DNA of 64,000 nucleotides from Burkholderiales bacterium (GTDB lineage: Bacteria > Pseudomonadota > Gammaproteobacteria > Burkholderiales > Burkholderiaceae_C). The stretch spans positions 1 to 64,000 of the forward strand of contig JACPOI010000005.1 in NCBI GenBank assembly GCA_016185015.1, given 5' to 3'. The translations under genes and the position numbers were made by a program. Under the pieces are notes generated by a model that did not search any database, was not told the origin of the DNA, and saw only the letters and a program-made list of their open reading frames with translations. Positions 51,340-61,723 of the stretch are shown piece by piece (position 1 is the stretch's first letter; each line of letters begins with the position of its first letter).

Positions 51340-51798
51340 ATGAACCACAACAACGCCGCCTGGTGGATCCGCTACCTGCTGGTGATCGTCGTCACCCTGG
51401 TCCTGGGTGCGGCCCTCGGTGAGCTGGCTTTCTTCCAGAAGACCAGCCTGCCCGCGCTCAAGCTCACCGCCGCCAATCTGGTGCGCTTCCTGGGCTATGG
51501 CAGCGCCCTGCTACTGCTCTGGCTGCTCAGCCGGCGCGCCGCGCATGAACTGGACAGGCAGGGAGGCTGGCAAGTGCAGGCCAGCCGCTTCGTGCTGCCG
51601 CTGGCCACCGTCGTCATCGTGCCCGCGGCCCATCCGGTGTTGCTGCTGCTGCTCGGTGGCCTGCTCGGCGCTGAGCTGCGCAAGATCTACGACTGGCTCT
51701 TCATCCTGGGCACACTGGCGGCGGCGATCTGGCTCGTGCTGTCCCTGTACCAGCACCTGGAGTTGCTCCTCGAAAGCCTGCGCAAGCCCTCCGACTGA
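51340..51798 (+). CDS. Hypothetical multi-pass membrane protein
   Basis: 152 aa, several hydrophobic segments, in-frame ATG at 51340. Confidence 0.55.
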   Translation: MNHNNAAWWIRYLLVIVVTLVLGAALGELAFFQKTSLPALKLTAANLVRFLGYGSALLLLWLLSRRAAHELDRQGGWQVQASRFVLPLATVVIVPAAHPVLLLLLGGLLGAELRKIYDWLFILGTLAAAIWLVLSLYQHLELLLESLRKPSD

Positions 51799-51972
51799 GC
51801 GGAACGGAGTAACGGGCCAGCGCCGGCGTGTCGCCCGGGACACGCCCTATACTTTGACCATGCAGCCGTCTCCTGCCCCACGCCACCGGTTTGCCGGTCC
51901 CGCCTGCACCAAGACGGCCACCTGCACCAGGGCGACTTCCGCCCGGCGGGGTCGCTGAACGCCACCGAGGCC

Positions 51973-53577
51973 ATGTCCTGCTCCCCCGAAGAACTCCTGA
52001 AACGCAGCACGGCCCTGGCGGCCGGCTGGCAGGCCTTCCTGGCCGCGCCCGGCACCGACCCGCTGCTTGAGTTTGCCGTCTCCCTCTCCAGCTTCACCGA
52101 GTTCCTGCACGGCAAGGGCCTGTCGGGGCTGAACCAGGTCTCGCGCAGCCTGGAGCAGCAGACGCTCGCCCTGCTCGACATCGGCCCCGATGCCACCATC
52201 GCGCCGGCGACCCTGGCCGACCTGGACCAGCGTGTGCAGGAACTCGGGGTACGGGTGAGCGACTTCATCGACAGTCAACGCCGTCCCGTCATGGAGCGCC
52301 GCGCCCAGACCGTCGACCCGTCCATGCGGGACGTCGCCCCGCTGCATCGCGTCTGGCTGGTCGGCAGCAGCGGCGCGGCCTGGCAGGAACTGGCGCTGCA
52401 ACTGGGCTACTTCAACATCGACGCCGAGTTCCACCAGATCCGCAACCTGCCCGGACACGGCGAAGAGCCGGCCATCGTCCTGCTCAACGCCGGCGGCCTG
52501 AGCAGCCGGCAAACGGTCGAACAGGTCCAGCAACTGCGCGAGCGCTTTGCCGCCAGCACCCTGCTGGTGCATGAACTCGCGGGCGATTTCGACAGCCTGC
52601 GCGCGGCGCTATCGGCGGGCAGCGACTTCTGCTTCCCGGCGGGAACCGCCCAGCCATTGATCCTGGCCAAGCTCATTGAACTGTGCAGCGGCAAGCAGGA
52701 AGCCCCCTACCGGGCGCTGGTGGTGGAAGACTCCATCACCGCCAGCAAATCGATCCAGCGCACCCTGGCCATGTGCGACATCGAGACCCATGCCATCGCC
52801 AACCCGCATGAGGTGCTGGATTGCCTGGCGCAGTTCCAGCCCGACCTGATCCTGATGGACATGTTCATGCCAGGCTGCACCGGGGTCGAGGCGGCCCGGG
52901 TGATACGCCAGCACCCGGAGTTCCTCTCCATCCCCATCGTCTACCTGTCGGGCGACACGAATGTGCCGCTGCAGATCGAGGCGCTGCGCCTCGGGGGCGA
53001 CCACTTCCTCACCAAGCCCTACAACCCGGTGGTGCTCAACGCCATTGTGCAGAGCAAGATCGAACGTTACCGAGAGCTGCGCCGGGCCATGGAGCGCGAC
53101 AGCCTCACGGGCCTGTACAACCACCGCACGTCCAAGGACAAACTGGCCACGGCCATCCAGCAGGCGCGCAGCACCCAACAAGCCCTGGCGGTGGCGATGA
53201 TCGACATCGATCATTTCAAGAAGATCAACGACGGCTACGGCCACCCCATGGGCGACCAGGTGATCCGCAGCCTGTCCTGGTTCCTCAGCCAGCGCCTGCG
53301 CAAGACCGACATCATCGGCCGCTACGGTGGCGAAGAGTTCCTGGTGGTGCTGCCGGCAGCGGACACACCGCGGGCCGTGGAAGTGCTGGACCGCATCCGC
53401 CACGACTTCGGCCAGATCAAGCATCCCTTCAATGAAACCTGGTGCACCGCCACGCTCTCTGCCGGCGTGACCCAGCTGCACGAAACGGACGACGCGCAGG
53501 CGCTGATCAAGCAGGCCGACGAGGCGCTCTATTCCGCCAAGCGCGCCGGACGCAACCGCATCGTCAGCTGGGAGTGA
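51973..53577 (+). CDS. Response-regulator diguanylate cyclase (Hpt-like, degenerate REC, REC, GGDEF)
   Basis: ALVVEDSITASKS...LILMDMFMPGCTG...LTKPYNP REC motifs; RYGGEEFLVVLP GGEEF motif. Confidence 0.85.
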   Translation: MSCSPEELLKRSTALAAGWQAFLAAPGTDPLLEFAVSLSSFTEFLHGKGLSGLNQVSRSLEQQTLALLDIGPDATIAPATLADLDQRVQELGVRVSDFIDSQRRPVMERRAQTVDPSMRDVAPLHRVWLVGSSGAAWQELALQLGYFNIDAEFHQIRNLPGHGEEPAIVLLNAGGLSSRQTVEQVQQLRERFAASTLLVHELAGDFDSLRAALSAGSDFCFPAGTAQPLILAKLIELCSGKQEAPYRALVVEDSITASKSIQRTLAMCDIETHAIANPHEVLDCLAQFQPDLILMDMFMPGCTGVEAARVIRQHPEFLSIPIVYLSGDTNVPLQIEALRLGGDHFLTKPYNPVVLNAIVQSKIERYRELRRAMERDSLTGLYNHRTSKDKLATAIQQARSTQQALAVAMIDIDHFKKINDGYGHPMGDQVIRSLSWFLSQRLRKTDIIGRYGGEEFLVVLPAADTPRAVEVLDRIRHDFGQIKHPFNETWCTATLSAGVTQLHETDDAQALIKQADEALYSAKRAGRNRIVSWE

Positions 53578-53616
53578 GCAGGGGACCTGCGTCACTCGCA
53601 CCGTGCGCGGCGCGCG

Positions 53617-54915
53617 TTATTCGGAGGGGCCCACCGGCCGGGCCAGCACCTTGTCGATGCGCCGACCGTCCAGGTCGACCACCTCGAACTCCCAGCCGGC
53701 GCAGACGATGCGCTCGCCGGTGTGGGGCAGGTGGCCGCTGACGGACAGCAGCAGGCCGGCCACCGTGTTGTAGCGCCCGCGCTCCTCGTCGGGCAGGTCC
53801 CGGATCTCCAGGCGGCTCTTGAGTTCGTCCACCGGAATCATGCCGTCGAGCAGCCAGGTGCCGTCATCGCGCTCGGTGGCCCAGGCATCGACCTGCGCCA
53901 CCGGCTGCAACTCGCCGGTGATGGCTTCCAGCAGATCGCCCGGCGTCAGCAGGCCCTGCACCACGCCGTACTCGTCGACCACGAAGACCATGCGCCCGGA
54001 ACGTTGCCGGAACTGCTCCAGCAGCTCCATGCCCGAGAGCGTCTCGGGCACGAAGACGGCAGGCTGTGCATGCGCCTCGATCGTGCCCTCGGTCGCCGGC
54101 CCCAGCGCCAGCAGCTTGCCCACGCTGATCACGCCCACCACGTCTTCGAGCGACCAGCGGCACACCGGGTACCAGGAATGCGCGCCGCTCTGGCCGGCCT
54201 GGCCCACGTGCTGCAGGCTCTGCGCCACGCTGTGCGAGGCGTCCAGCCAGTCGATGTCGGCACGCGGCACCATCAGCGAGGTCAGCGGGCGGTCGTCCAG
54301 GCGGAAGACGTTGCGCACCATCTGGTGCTCCTGCTGCTCGATCACGCCCGCGTCCACGCCCTCCTCCAGGTTGTGGCGGATTTCCTCTTCCGTCATGCTG
54401 CGCGTGACGTTCGTGGGGATGCCCAGCAAGCGCAGCACGCCTTGCGTGGTGGCCGCCAGCAGCTTGACGAAGGGTTTGGCGCCGATGGCCAGCCAGTGCA
54501 TGGGGCGCGACATCCAGCGCGCCACCGTCTCGGGATAGAGCTGGCCGATGCGCTTGGGCACCAGTTCACCGAAGATGATGGTGAGGAAGGTGATGATGGC
54601 CACCACCAGCGCCGTGGCCGTGATGCCCGCCGCGCGCTCGGTCGCGCCCATCTCCTCCAGCCAGACGGCCAGGTCGATGCTGAAGGCAGCCTCGCCGACG
54701 ATGCCGTTGAGCACGCCGATGGAGGTGATGCCCACCTGCACCGTGGAGAGAAACTGGTTGGGGTTGTCCAGCAGTTCCAGCGCCTTCTGGGCACCGCCAT
54801 CCCCGGCTTCGGCCATGGCCAGCAGGCGGGCCTTGCGGCTGGCGGCCAGCGCCAGTTCCGACATGGCGAACAGACCGTTGAGGACGATCAGCAGCGCAAT
54901 CAGCAGGAATTCCAT
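53617..54915 (-). CDS. Hemolysin-family protein (CNNM, CBS, CorC_HlyC domains)
   Basis: LLIVLNGLFAMSELALAASRKARL; VDEYGVVQGLLTPGDLLEAITGEL. Confidence 0.9.
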   Translation of the reverse strand: MEFLLIALLIVLNGLFAMSELALAASRKARLLAMAEAGDGGAQKALELLDNPNQFLSTVQVGITSIGVLNGIVGEAAFSIDLAVWLEEMGATERAAGITATALVVAIITFLTIIFGELVPKRIGQLYPETVARWMSRPMHWLAIGAKPFVKLLAATTQGVLRLLGIPTNVTRSMTEEEIRHNLEEGVDAGVIEQQEHQMVRNVFRLDDRPLTSLMVPRADIDWLDASHSVAQSLQHVGQAGQSGAHSWYPVCRWSLEDVVGVISVGKLLALGPATEGTIEAHAQPAVFVPETLSGMELLEQFRQRSGRMVFVVDEYGVVQGLLTPGDLLEAITGELQPVAQVDAWATERDDGTWLLDGMIPVDELKSRLEIRDLPDEERGRYNTVAGLLLSVSGHLPHTGERIVCAGWEFEVVDLDGRRIDKVLARPVGPSE

Positions 54916-54960
54916 GGATCCCGTAACAAAGTGGAGATCCCCGGACTTTACCTTCCCCTG

Positions 54961-57570
54961 CTACGGCGCCCCCGGCACCGTGTCGGACCAGTCCTTGCCC
55001 GCACCCGGAGTCGCCGGCACCGTTGCCTCCCAGGCCGGCTTGGGCAGGGTGGCCGCGCACTGGCGCAGCGCCTCGGCCAGCTCGGCCCCGCTGGCGTAGC
55101 GCCCCTCGGGCGTCTTGGACAGGGCCTTGCCCAGAATGGCCACCAGGCAAGGCGGCAGATCGGCGCGCACGGTCAGGATGTCCGCCGGCGCCTCGTTGGC
55201 GATGCGGTACATCAGCTGGGCCATGGAGTCGCCATCGAAGGGCAGCCGTCCGCAGGCCAGCTGGTAGAGCATGACCCCCAGCGAAAAAAGATCGGAGGCG
55301 CCGCTCACCTTGTGCCCGGCCAGCTGCTCGGGCGACATATAGGACGGCGTGCCCATGACCATGCCGGTGCGGGTCTTGCTCGAATCGGTGATGCGCGCGA
55401 TGCCGAAGTCGGCCACCTTGACCGTGTCGGTCTCGGGGTCGTACATGATGTTGCCGGGCTTGATGTCGCGGTGCACCACGTTCTGCCTGTGCGCATAGTC
55501 CAACGCCTCGGCCACGCGCGCCACGATGCCCATCACAACCGGCAGGGGCAGCAGGGCCCCGGGTTTGATGTAGCCCACCAGATCCTTGCCCTTGAGGTAC
55601 TCCATGGCGATGTAGGCCAGGTCGTGCTCCTCACCGGCGTCGTACATGGTGACGATGTTCGGGTGGCTCAGGCGCCCGGCGGATTCCGCCTCGCTGAAGA
55701 AGCGCTGCTTGACCTCCTGCAGCACATCCGCATCGAACTCCTGCGCCAGGGCCAGGGTCTTGATGGCCACCAGGCGGCCGATCTTCGGGTCCTTGCCCAG
55801 ATAGACCACGCCCATGGCACCCTTGCCCAGTTCCTTCTCGATTTCGTAACGGCCCAGCATGGGCTTGGCCACACCGGGGCGGTCCAGCACCAGGGTGCTG
55901 TCGTTGCCGCGCGTGGCGCCCCCCAGGATCACGGTCTCGGCCATGGCCTTGGACTGGGCCAGCCGCGCTTCCAGGTCGCGGAACTTCGGCTGGTACTCTG
56001 CCATGCGCCGGAACACGGCCTCGGCCTTGTTGAACTGGCGCTTGCGCTCGAAATCCAGCGCGAGGTTGTAGAGCAGATCCATCAGGCCGTCATCCATCGG
56101 CACCTTGCTGAACTTCTCGAAAGCCATGTCCAGCAGGCCCTGCCCCTGGAAAGCCAGGCCCAGCATGCGGTTGCTTTCGGCGGACTCGGCATCGGACTTC
56201 TGCTTGCCCTCCTCGGCCAGCAGGAAGTGCTTGGTGGTCAGCAGGAGGTGGCCCACCAGCAGCAGCACGGCCGGCAACATCAGCGGCAGCCAGGTGGCGT
56301 ACATCGTCATCAAGCCGAAGTGCGCCAGCAGCAGGGCCACGAAGACTGCGCCCGTCACCAGCGCACCGGTGGCCGCGCTCAGGCGCGGCAGCAGCAGGAT
56401 GAGGTAGAGCGCCACGGCCAGGAAGATGCCCAGCTGCGCCAGCGTGCCCCAGGTCGGGGTGAGGAAATAGTCACCGTTGAGGATGCTGGAGACCGTGTGC
56501 GCCAGCGTCACCACCGAAGGCATGCTGGCCGCGATGGGGGTGACCTGCAGCGTGCCCACGCCCGCCGCCGAGGCGCCGATGAGCACGATCTTGTCGCGGT
56601 ACTTGCTGGCCGGGATCTTGCCGCTGAGCACATCGTAGAAGGAATCAACCTGGAAGGCCGGCCGGCCGCCAGCGTCCTTGTAGAAGAAGGTCTGCATGCG
56701 CAAGGTCGGATCGGTGCCGATGAAACGCTGGCCCAGTTGCACGCCACTGCCCAGCTGCACCCGGATGTCTTCTGCCTTGAGGTTCAGGCTGCGCGCCGCC
56801 AGGATCAGCGACAGCGCCGGGTAGTAGTCGCCGTAGTGGCCCATGACCAGCGGCTCGCTGCGCACGGCGCCATCGACGTCACGCGAGACATTCAGGTGCC
56901 CGATGGCCTGGGCCTGGCTGCCCAGCACGGGAATCGGCAGCAGCACGCCCACCGAGGGATCGGGCTGTGCACCAGAAGCCGCGGCCTGCACCTGGGTCAG
57001 CCGGTTGCGCAACACGAAGTCAGGCAGGGGCTTGTCGGGCTTGCCCTGCGGTTCGCCGGGTTCGAAGTACATGGCCAGCTCCACCCTGCCGCTGCGTCCC
57101 AGGCTCTCGCCGAGCTTGCGGTCGTTGTCGAGCTTGCGGCCGGCCTCCTCCAGCAGCGCCTCCAGGCGTGACACGTCGGCGCGGTGCGCCGGGTTGGCCG
57201 AACTGCGGATCGAGGACGCATCGAGCCAGCCGCTGACCTGGCCGACATAGGCCAGGCCGGCCTCGACCTGGGGCTCGGTGAACAGCACGGTATGGCCCAC
57301 CACCTTGGCCTGCCCTTCGGCCAGCAGGTCGATCAGGCGCGCATGGATCTCGCGCGGCCAGGGCCAGCGCCCCAGGTTGGCGATGCTCTGGTCGTCGATG
57401 GCGATGATGGCGACCTTGTCGCTGGGCACGCGCGTACTGGCCAGCACACCCAGGTCATAGGCCTTGCGCTCCAGGCTCTGCATCAGGTCGGTGCCGGCAC
57501 CCAGGAAAAGCACCACGGAGACCAGCAGGCCGACCAGCCAGTCCTTACGCCAAAACGACGCGTGTTTCAT
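54961..57570 (-). CDS. CHASE2-domain serine/threonine protein kinase
   Basis: N-terminal CHASE2 (VAIIAIDDQSIANLGRWPWPREIHARLIDLL), membrane segments, kinase motifs HRDIKPGNIMYD and DFGIARI. Confidence 0.9.
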   Translation of the reverse strand: MKHASFWRKDWLVGLLVSVVLFLGAGTDLMQSLERKAYDLGVLASTRVPSDKVAIIAIDDQSIANLGRWPWPREIHARLIDLLAEGQAKVVGHTVLFTEPQVEAGLAYVGQVSGWLDASSIRSSANPAHRADVSRLEALLEEAGRKLDNDRKLGESLGRSGRVELAMYFEPGEPQGKPDKPLPDFVLRNRLTQVQAAASGAQPDPSVGVLLPIPVLGSQAQAIGHLNVSRDVDGAVRSEPLVMGHYGDYYPALSLILAARSLNLKAEDIRVQLGSGVQLGQRFIGTDPTLRMQTFFYKDAGGRPAFQVDSFYDVLSGKIPASKYRDKIVLIGASAAGVGTLQVTPIAASMPSVVTLAHTVSSILNGDYFLTPTWGTLAQLGIFLAVALYLILLLPRLSAATGALVTGAVFVALLLAHFGLMTMYATWLPLMLPAVLLLVGHLLLTTKHFLLAEEGKQKSDAESAESNRMLGLAFQGQGLLDMAFEKFSKVPMDDGLMDLLYNLALDFERKRQFNKAEAVFRRMAEYQPKFRDLEARLAQSKAMAETVILGGATRGNDSTLVLDRPGVAKPMLGRYEIEKELGKGAMGVVYLGKDPKIGRLVAIKTLALAQEFDADVLQEVKQRFFSEAESAGRLSHPNIVTMYDAGEEHDLAYIAMEYLKGKDLVGYIKPGALLPLPVVMGIVARVAEALDYAHRQNVVHRDIKPGNIMYDPETDTVKVADFGIARITDSSKTRTGMVMGTPSYMSPEQLAGHKVSGASDLFSLGVMLYQLACGRLPFDGDSMAQLMYRIANEAPADILTVRADLPPCLVAILGKALSKTPEGRYASGAELAEALRQCAATLPKPAWEATVPATPGAGKDWSDTVPGAP

Positions 57571-57732
57571 GTCGTCCTCTGTGTTGTCTTTTTACATGCA
57601 AGCGCACGGCAGGCCTGGGGCTCAGGCAGCAGCGCACACCCTTGAGTCGACCCAGTCTAATGCAGCCGCCGGGCCCAGAACAGGGGCAGCACACGGAATG
57701 CGAAAATTCCTGTAACTCCACAGAAACACCCC

Positions 57733-58584
57733 ATGCCCCATTACCTGATCGGCGACGTGCAAGGCTGCGACGCTGCCCTGCAGCGCCTGCTGGAGGAGAT
57801 CGACTTCTCGCCCAGCCGCGACACGCTCTGGTTGCTGGGCGACCTGGTCAACCGCGGGCCGGATTCGGCCGGCGTGCTGCGCCGCCTCATGGGCTATGGC
57901 CAGGCCGCGCGCTGCCTGCTGGGCAACCATGACCTGCACCTGCTGGCCATCGCCCACGGCGTGCGGCCGCCGCATCGCAGCGACACCATCGCCGACGTGC
58001 TGCAGGCCCCCGACCGCCCCGCCCTGCTGGACTGGCTGCGCCGCCAGCCCCTGGCCTTGCGGGAGACTTTCGACGGCGAGGAGATCCTGATGGTGCACGC
58101 CGGCGTGTTGCCCTCCTGGAGCGCTACCAAAACAATAGCGCTCGCAGGCGAGCTGGAAGCCGTGCTGCGCGGCCCCGATCTGCCGGCCTTCCTGCACCGC
58201 ATGTACGGCAACGAACCGGCGCGCTGGGACGACAGCCTGCAGGGCGACGCACGGCTGCGCGTGATCGTCAACGCGCTCACAAGGCTGCGCTTCTGCTCAG
58301 ACGAAGGGGAGATGGAATTTGCCACCACGGAAGGCGCGGCTGGTGCGCCACCGGGTTATCGGCCCTGGTTCGAGGTGCCGGGAAGACAGACGGCGGGCAT
58401 CACCGTGGCCTTCGGCCACTGGTCCACGCTGGGCTGGTTGAATCGGCCCGACGTGCTGGCCCTGGACACGGGCTGTGTCTGGGGCGGTTGCCTCAGTACC
58501 GTGCGCCTGGGGGCTGCCCACACGCACGAACTGATCCAGGTGAAATGCGAGGCCGCGCAGAAGCCCGGCCCGCGCGCCGATTAA
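57733..58584 (+). CDS. apaH: Symmetrical bis(5'-nucleosyl)-tetraphosphatase
   Basis: HYLIGDVQGCDAALQRLLEEIDFSPSRDTLWLLGDLVNRGPDSAGVLR...LLGNHDLHLLA. Confidence 0.95.
   Translation: MPHYLIGDVQGCDAALQRLLEEIDFSPSRDTLWLLGDLVNRGPDSAGVLRRLMGYGQAARCLLGNHDLHLLAIAHGVRPPHRSDTIADVLQAPDRPALLDWLRRQPLALRETFDGEEILMVHAGVLPSWSATKTIALAGELEAVLRGPDLPAFLHRMYGNEPARWDDSLQGDARLRVIVNALTRLRFCSDEGEMEFATTEGAAGAPPGYRPWFEVPGRQTAGITVAFGHWSTLGWLNRPDVLALDTGCVWGGCLSTVRLGAAHTHELIQVKCEAAQKPGPRAD
58120..58142. repeat. Short inverted repeat inside apaH
   Basis: AGCGCTA-CCAAAACAA-TAGCGCT, AT-rich with codons unusual for this region (ACA ATA). Confidence 0.45.
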
Positions 58585-60047
58585 CTCGACGTTTCTTCAG
58601 TCTTGTTGAACAGCGCCGCCACCTTGCGCTTGGACCGGATATTGGCCGACACCACACGGCCGGCCGGCTTGGCCACCGCTTCCCACGGCGCCGGTTCGGC
58701 CGCAGCCTCCGTGCTTTCGTAGGGCTGGTTGAAGAAGGGGTCCTGCGGCGGGGCCGACGGACGACGGTTCTCGCGCGGGGCCGTGCGGCGCTCACCGCGC
58801 GGCTCGACGCGTTCTTCGGTCTGTTCGTAGAGGCGACGGCCTTCGTTGAAACGGCCCTGACGGCGGATATCGGGCTTGTCCTCGTCGTACTCGACGGGCT
58901 CCAGCTCGATCTTGGTCTTGATCAGCTTCTCGATGTCGGCCACCAGGCGGGCGTCCTTGGGCGAGACGAAGCTCACCGCCAGGCCCGAGGCGCCGGCACG
59001 ACCCGTGCGGCCGATGCGGTGCACGTAGTCTTCGGCATTGAAGGGCACGTCGAAGTTGAACACTGCCGGCACGTCCTTGATGTCCAGGCCGCGTGCGGCC
59101 ACATCGGTACAGACCAGCAGGTCGACTTCGCCCTTCTTGAAGGCGTCCAGCGCCTTGAGGCGCTCGTCCTGGCTCTTGTCGCCGTGCAGCGCCGTGGTCT
59201 TGAGGCCTTCACGCTCCAGCGAACGCGCCAGGCGGGCGCAGCCCAGCTTGCTGTTCACGAAGACAAAAGCCTGCTTCATGCCGCGCTGGCGCAGGATCTG
59301 GTGCAGGGCATGGCGCTTGTCGTCGTCGCCCACGCTGTAGAAATGCTGTTCCACGGTGGAGGCCGTGGCGTTGGAGCGCGCGACCTCGATGGTCACCGGG
59401 TCCTGCAGGTAGCTGCTGGCCAGGCGCTTGATCTCGGACGAGAAGGTGGCCGAGAACAGCAGTGTGGTGCGCTGTTTGGGCAGGTAGGACAGGATGCGCT
59501 GCAGGTCCGGCAGGAAACCGATGTCCAGCATGCGGTCGGCCTCGTCCAGCACCACGTACTCGACCTGGTTGAGCACGGCGTTCTTGGCCTCGATATGGTC
59601 CAGCAGGCGGCCGGGCGTGGCCACCAGCACTTCCACACCCTTTTTGAGCTCCAGGGTCTGGGGTTTCATGTCCATGCCGCCGAACACCACGGTACTGCGC
59701 AGATTGGTGTACTTGGCGTACATCTTGACCTGCTGGGCCACCTGGTCGGCCAGTTCGCGCGTGGGCAGCAGCACCAGGGCGCGCACGGGGTGGCGGGCCG
59801 GCGAGGTCGAGCTGTTTTCGTGCTTGAGCAGGCGCTGCAGCAGGGGCAGGGAGAAGGCGGCGGTCTTGCCAGTACCGGTTTGGGCGGCGCCCATGACGTC
59901 GCGGCCTTCCAGCACCACGGGAATGGCCTGGGCCTGGATCGGGGTCATGAACTCGTAGCCCATGTCGGCCACGGCGCGCCGCAGGGGCTCGGCCAGGGTC
60001 AGATCGGCATATCGCTGGGGCAGGGCTTCGGGGGAATCAGGAGTCAT
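58581..60047 (-). CDS. DEAD-box RNA helicase (RhlE-like)
   Basis: [51 protein letters not shown]. Confidence 0.95.
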   Translation of the reverse strand: MTPDSPEALPQRYADLTLAEPLRRAVADMGYEFMTPIQAQAIPVVLEGRDVMGAAQTGTGKTAAFSLPLLQRLLKHENSSTSPARHPVRALVLLPTRELADQVAQQVKMYAKYTNLRSTVVFGGMDMKPQTLELKKGVEVLVATPGRLLDHIEAKNAVLNQVEYVVLDEADRMLDIGFLPDLQRILSYLPKQRTTLLFSATFSSEIKRLASSYLQDPVTIEVARSNATASTVEQHFYSVGDDDKRHALHQILRQRGMKQAFVFVNSKLGCARLARSLEREGLKTTALHGDKSQDERLKALDAFKKGEVDLLVCTDVAARGLDIKDVPAVFNFDVPFNAEDYVHRIGRTGRAGASGLAVSFVSPKDARLVADIEKLIKTKIELEPVEYDEDKPDIRRQGRFNEGRRLYEQTEERVEPRGERRTAPRENRRPSAPPQDPFFNQPYESTEAAAEPAPWEAVAKPAGRVVSANIRSKRKVAALFNKTEETSS

Positions 60048-60192
60048 CGGGTCTCGGGAAAGATTGCCGTCGACGCGACGGCCTGCGCTGGGGCCCGTTC
60101 CGAACCGGCCCTCGTGCCCAAAATTTGGGCAGACCCGTATTATCCCTGATATCCCGTCCTGGGGCCTGGGTACGCAGCTACAGTGCCTGCCT

Positions 60193-61101
60193 ATGCCCGA
60201 GACCCTGCTCAGCCCGGCCCAGACCGCCGAACGCCTGCCCTACCCCGCCCTGGCGGCCGAAATCGCCGCCTTGCTGCAGGATCCGGCCGTGCAAGTCCCC
60301 GCACGGCTGGTCCAGCCCCTGCCCGGGGGCGGCAGCCTGTTCGTGATGCCGGCCCTGGACGGGCGCCTGGCCATCACCAAGCTCATCACCTACACCCCCG
60401 CCAATGCCGGCACCGGCCGCCCCGCCATCCAGGGCGACGTGGTGGTGTTCGACATGAGCACCGGCGAACGCCGCCTGGTGCTGGACGGCCCCACGGTCAC
60501 GGCCCGCCGTACGGCCGCCGTCTCCCTGCTGGCGGCCCAGACCCTGGCGCCCCATCCGGACGGCCCCCTGCTGATCGTCGGCGCCGGCGTGCAAGGCCGA
60601 GCCCACCTGGAAGCCTTTGCGGCGGGCCTGGGCGTGCAAGAGGTGGTCATCGCCTCGCGCAGCACCGCGAGCGCCGAAGCCCTGGCCACCCATGCCCGTA
60701 CGCTGGGTCTGCGAGCCGAAGTGATCGCCAACCCCAACACCGCGCTGGCCACCTGCCCGCTGGTCGTCACCTGCACCCCGGCCAGCAGCGTGGTGCTGCG
60801 GGCCGAGCCGCGGCCCGATGCCATCATCGCGGCGGTCGGCGCCTTCACGCCGCGCATGGTGGAGCTGGCGCCCGAACTCTGCCGCCACCTGGCGGAACTC
60901 GGAACGGTGGTGGTGGACACCCGCGATGCCGACCACGAGGCAGGCGACCTGCTGCAAGCCCGGCTGGACGTGAGCCGCTTTGCCAGCCTGCAGGATGTGC
61001 TGCGGAAAAAGGGAAACCGGCCGCCAGGGCCGGTTCTGTTCAAGAGCTGCGGCTGGGCCGGCTGGGATCTGGCGGCGGCGCGGCTGGCGCTGCCGGCATA
61101 A
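60193..61101 (+). CDS. Ornithine cyclodeaminase/delta1-pyrroline-2-carboxylate reductase family protein
   Basis: GPTVTARRTAAVSLLAAQTLAPHPDGPLLIVGAGVQGRAHLEAFAAGLGVQEVVIASRS. Confidence 0.85.
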   Translation: MPETLLSPAQTAERLPYPALAAEIAALLQDPAVQVPARLVQPLPGGGSLFVMPALDGRLAITKLITYTPANAGTGRPAIQGDVVVFDMSTGERRLVLDGPTVTARRTAAVSLLAAQTLAPHPDGPLLIVGAGVQGRAHLEAFAAGLGVQEVVIASRSTASAEALATHARTLGLRAEVIANPNTALATCPLVVTCTPASSVVLRAEPRPDAIIAAVGAFTPRMVELAPELCRHLAELGTVVVDTRDADHEAGDLLQARLDVSRFASLQDVLRKKGNRPPGPVLFKSCGWAGWDLAAARLALPA

Positions 61102-61106
61102 AAGCT

Positions 61107-61682
61107 TTACGTCTTCGGCAGGGTCACCCCGCGCTGCCCCTGGTACTTGCCGCCGCGGTCCTTGTAGCTGGTCTCGCACACATCGTCCTTGTCGCTCTCG
61201 AAGAACAGCACCTGGGCGCAGCCCTCGCCCGCGTAGATCTTGGCCGGCAGGGGGGTGGTGTTGGAGAACTCCAGCGTCACATACCCTTCCCACTCAGGCT
61301 CGAAGGGCGTGACGTTGACGATGATGCCGCAGCGCGCGTAGGTGCTCTTGCCCAGGCAGATGGTCAGCACATTGCGCGGGATGCGGAAGTACTCCATGGT
61401 GCGCGCCAGCGCGAAGCTGTTGGGCGGAATGACGCAGACGTCGCTCTCGATGTCCACGAAGCTCTTTTCGTCGAAGTTCTTCGGGTCCACCACCGTGCTG
61501 TAGATATTGGTGAAGACCTTGAACTCGGGCGCGCAGCGGATGTCGTAGCCGTAGCTGCTGGTGCCGTAGCTCACGATCTTGTTGCCGGCAGCGTCCTGCC
61601 GGATCTGGCCCGGCTCGAAGGGCTCGATCATGCCGTGCTGCTCGGCCATGCGGCGGATCCATTTGTCGCTCTTGATGCTCAT
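61107..61682 (-). CDS. dcd: dCTP deaminase
   Basis: [27 protein letters not shown]...[22 protein letters not shown]...[23 protein letters not shown]. Confidence 0.97.
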   Translation of the reverse strand: MSIKSDKWIRRMAEQHGMIEPFEPGQIRQDAAGNKIVSYGTSSYGYDIRCAPEFKVFTNIYSTVVDPKNFDEKSFVDIESDVCVIPPNSFALARTMEYFRIPRNVLTICLGKSTYARCGIIVNVTPFEPEWEGYVTLEFSNTTPLPAKIYAGEGCAQVLFFESDKDDVCETSYKDRGGKYQGQRGVTLPKT

Positions 61683-61723
61683 GGTGGTTTTCCTGGGAAT
61701 GCGGGAATTGTAGGGAGTCCGGG

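Noticed and set aside
53722-57171. 1149-aa plus-strand ORF
   Set aside because: Shadow ORF opposite the CorC-like and CHASE2-kinase genes; composition (H, Q, R, G-rich) is typical of antisense frames in GC-rich DNA.
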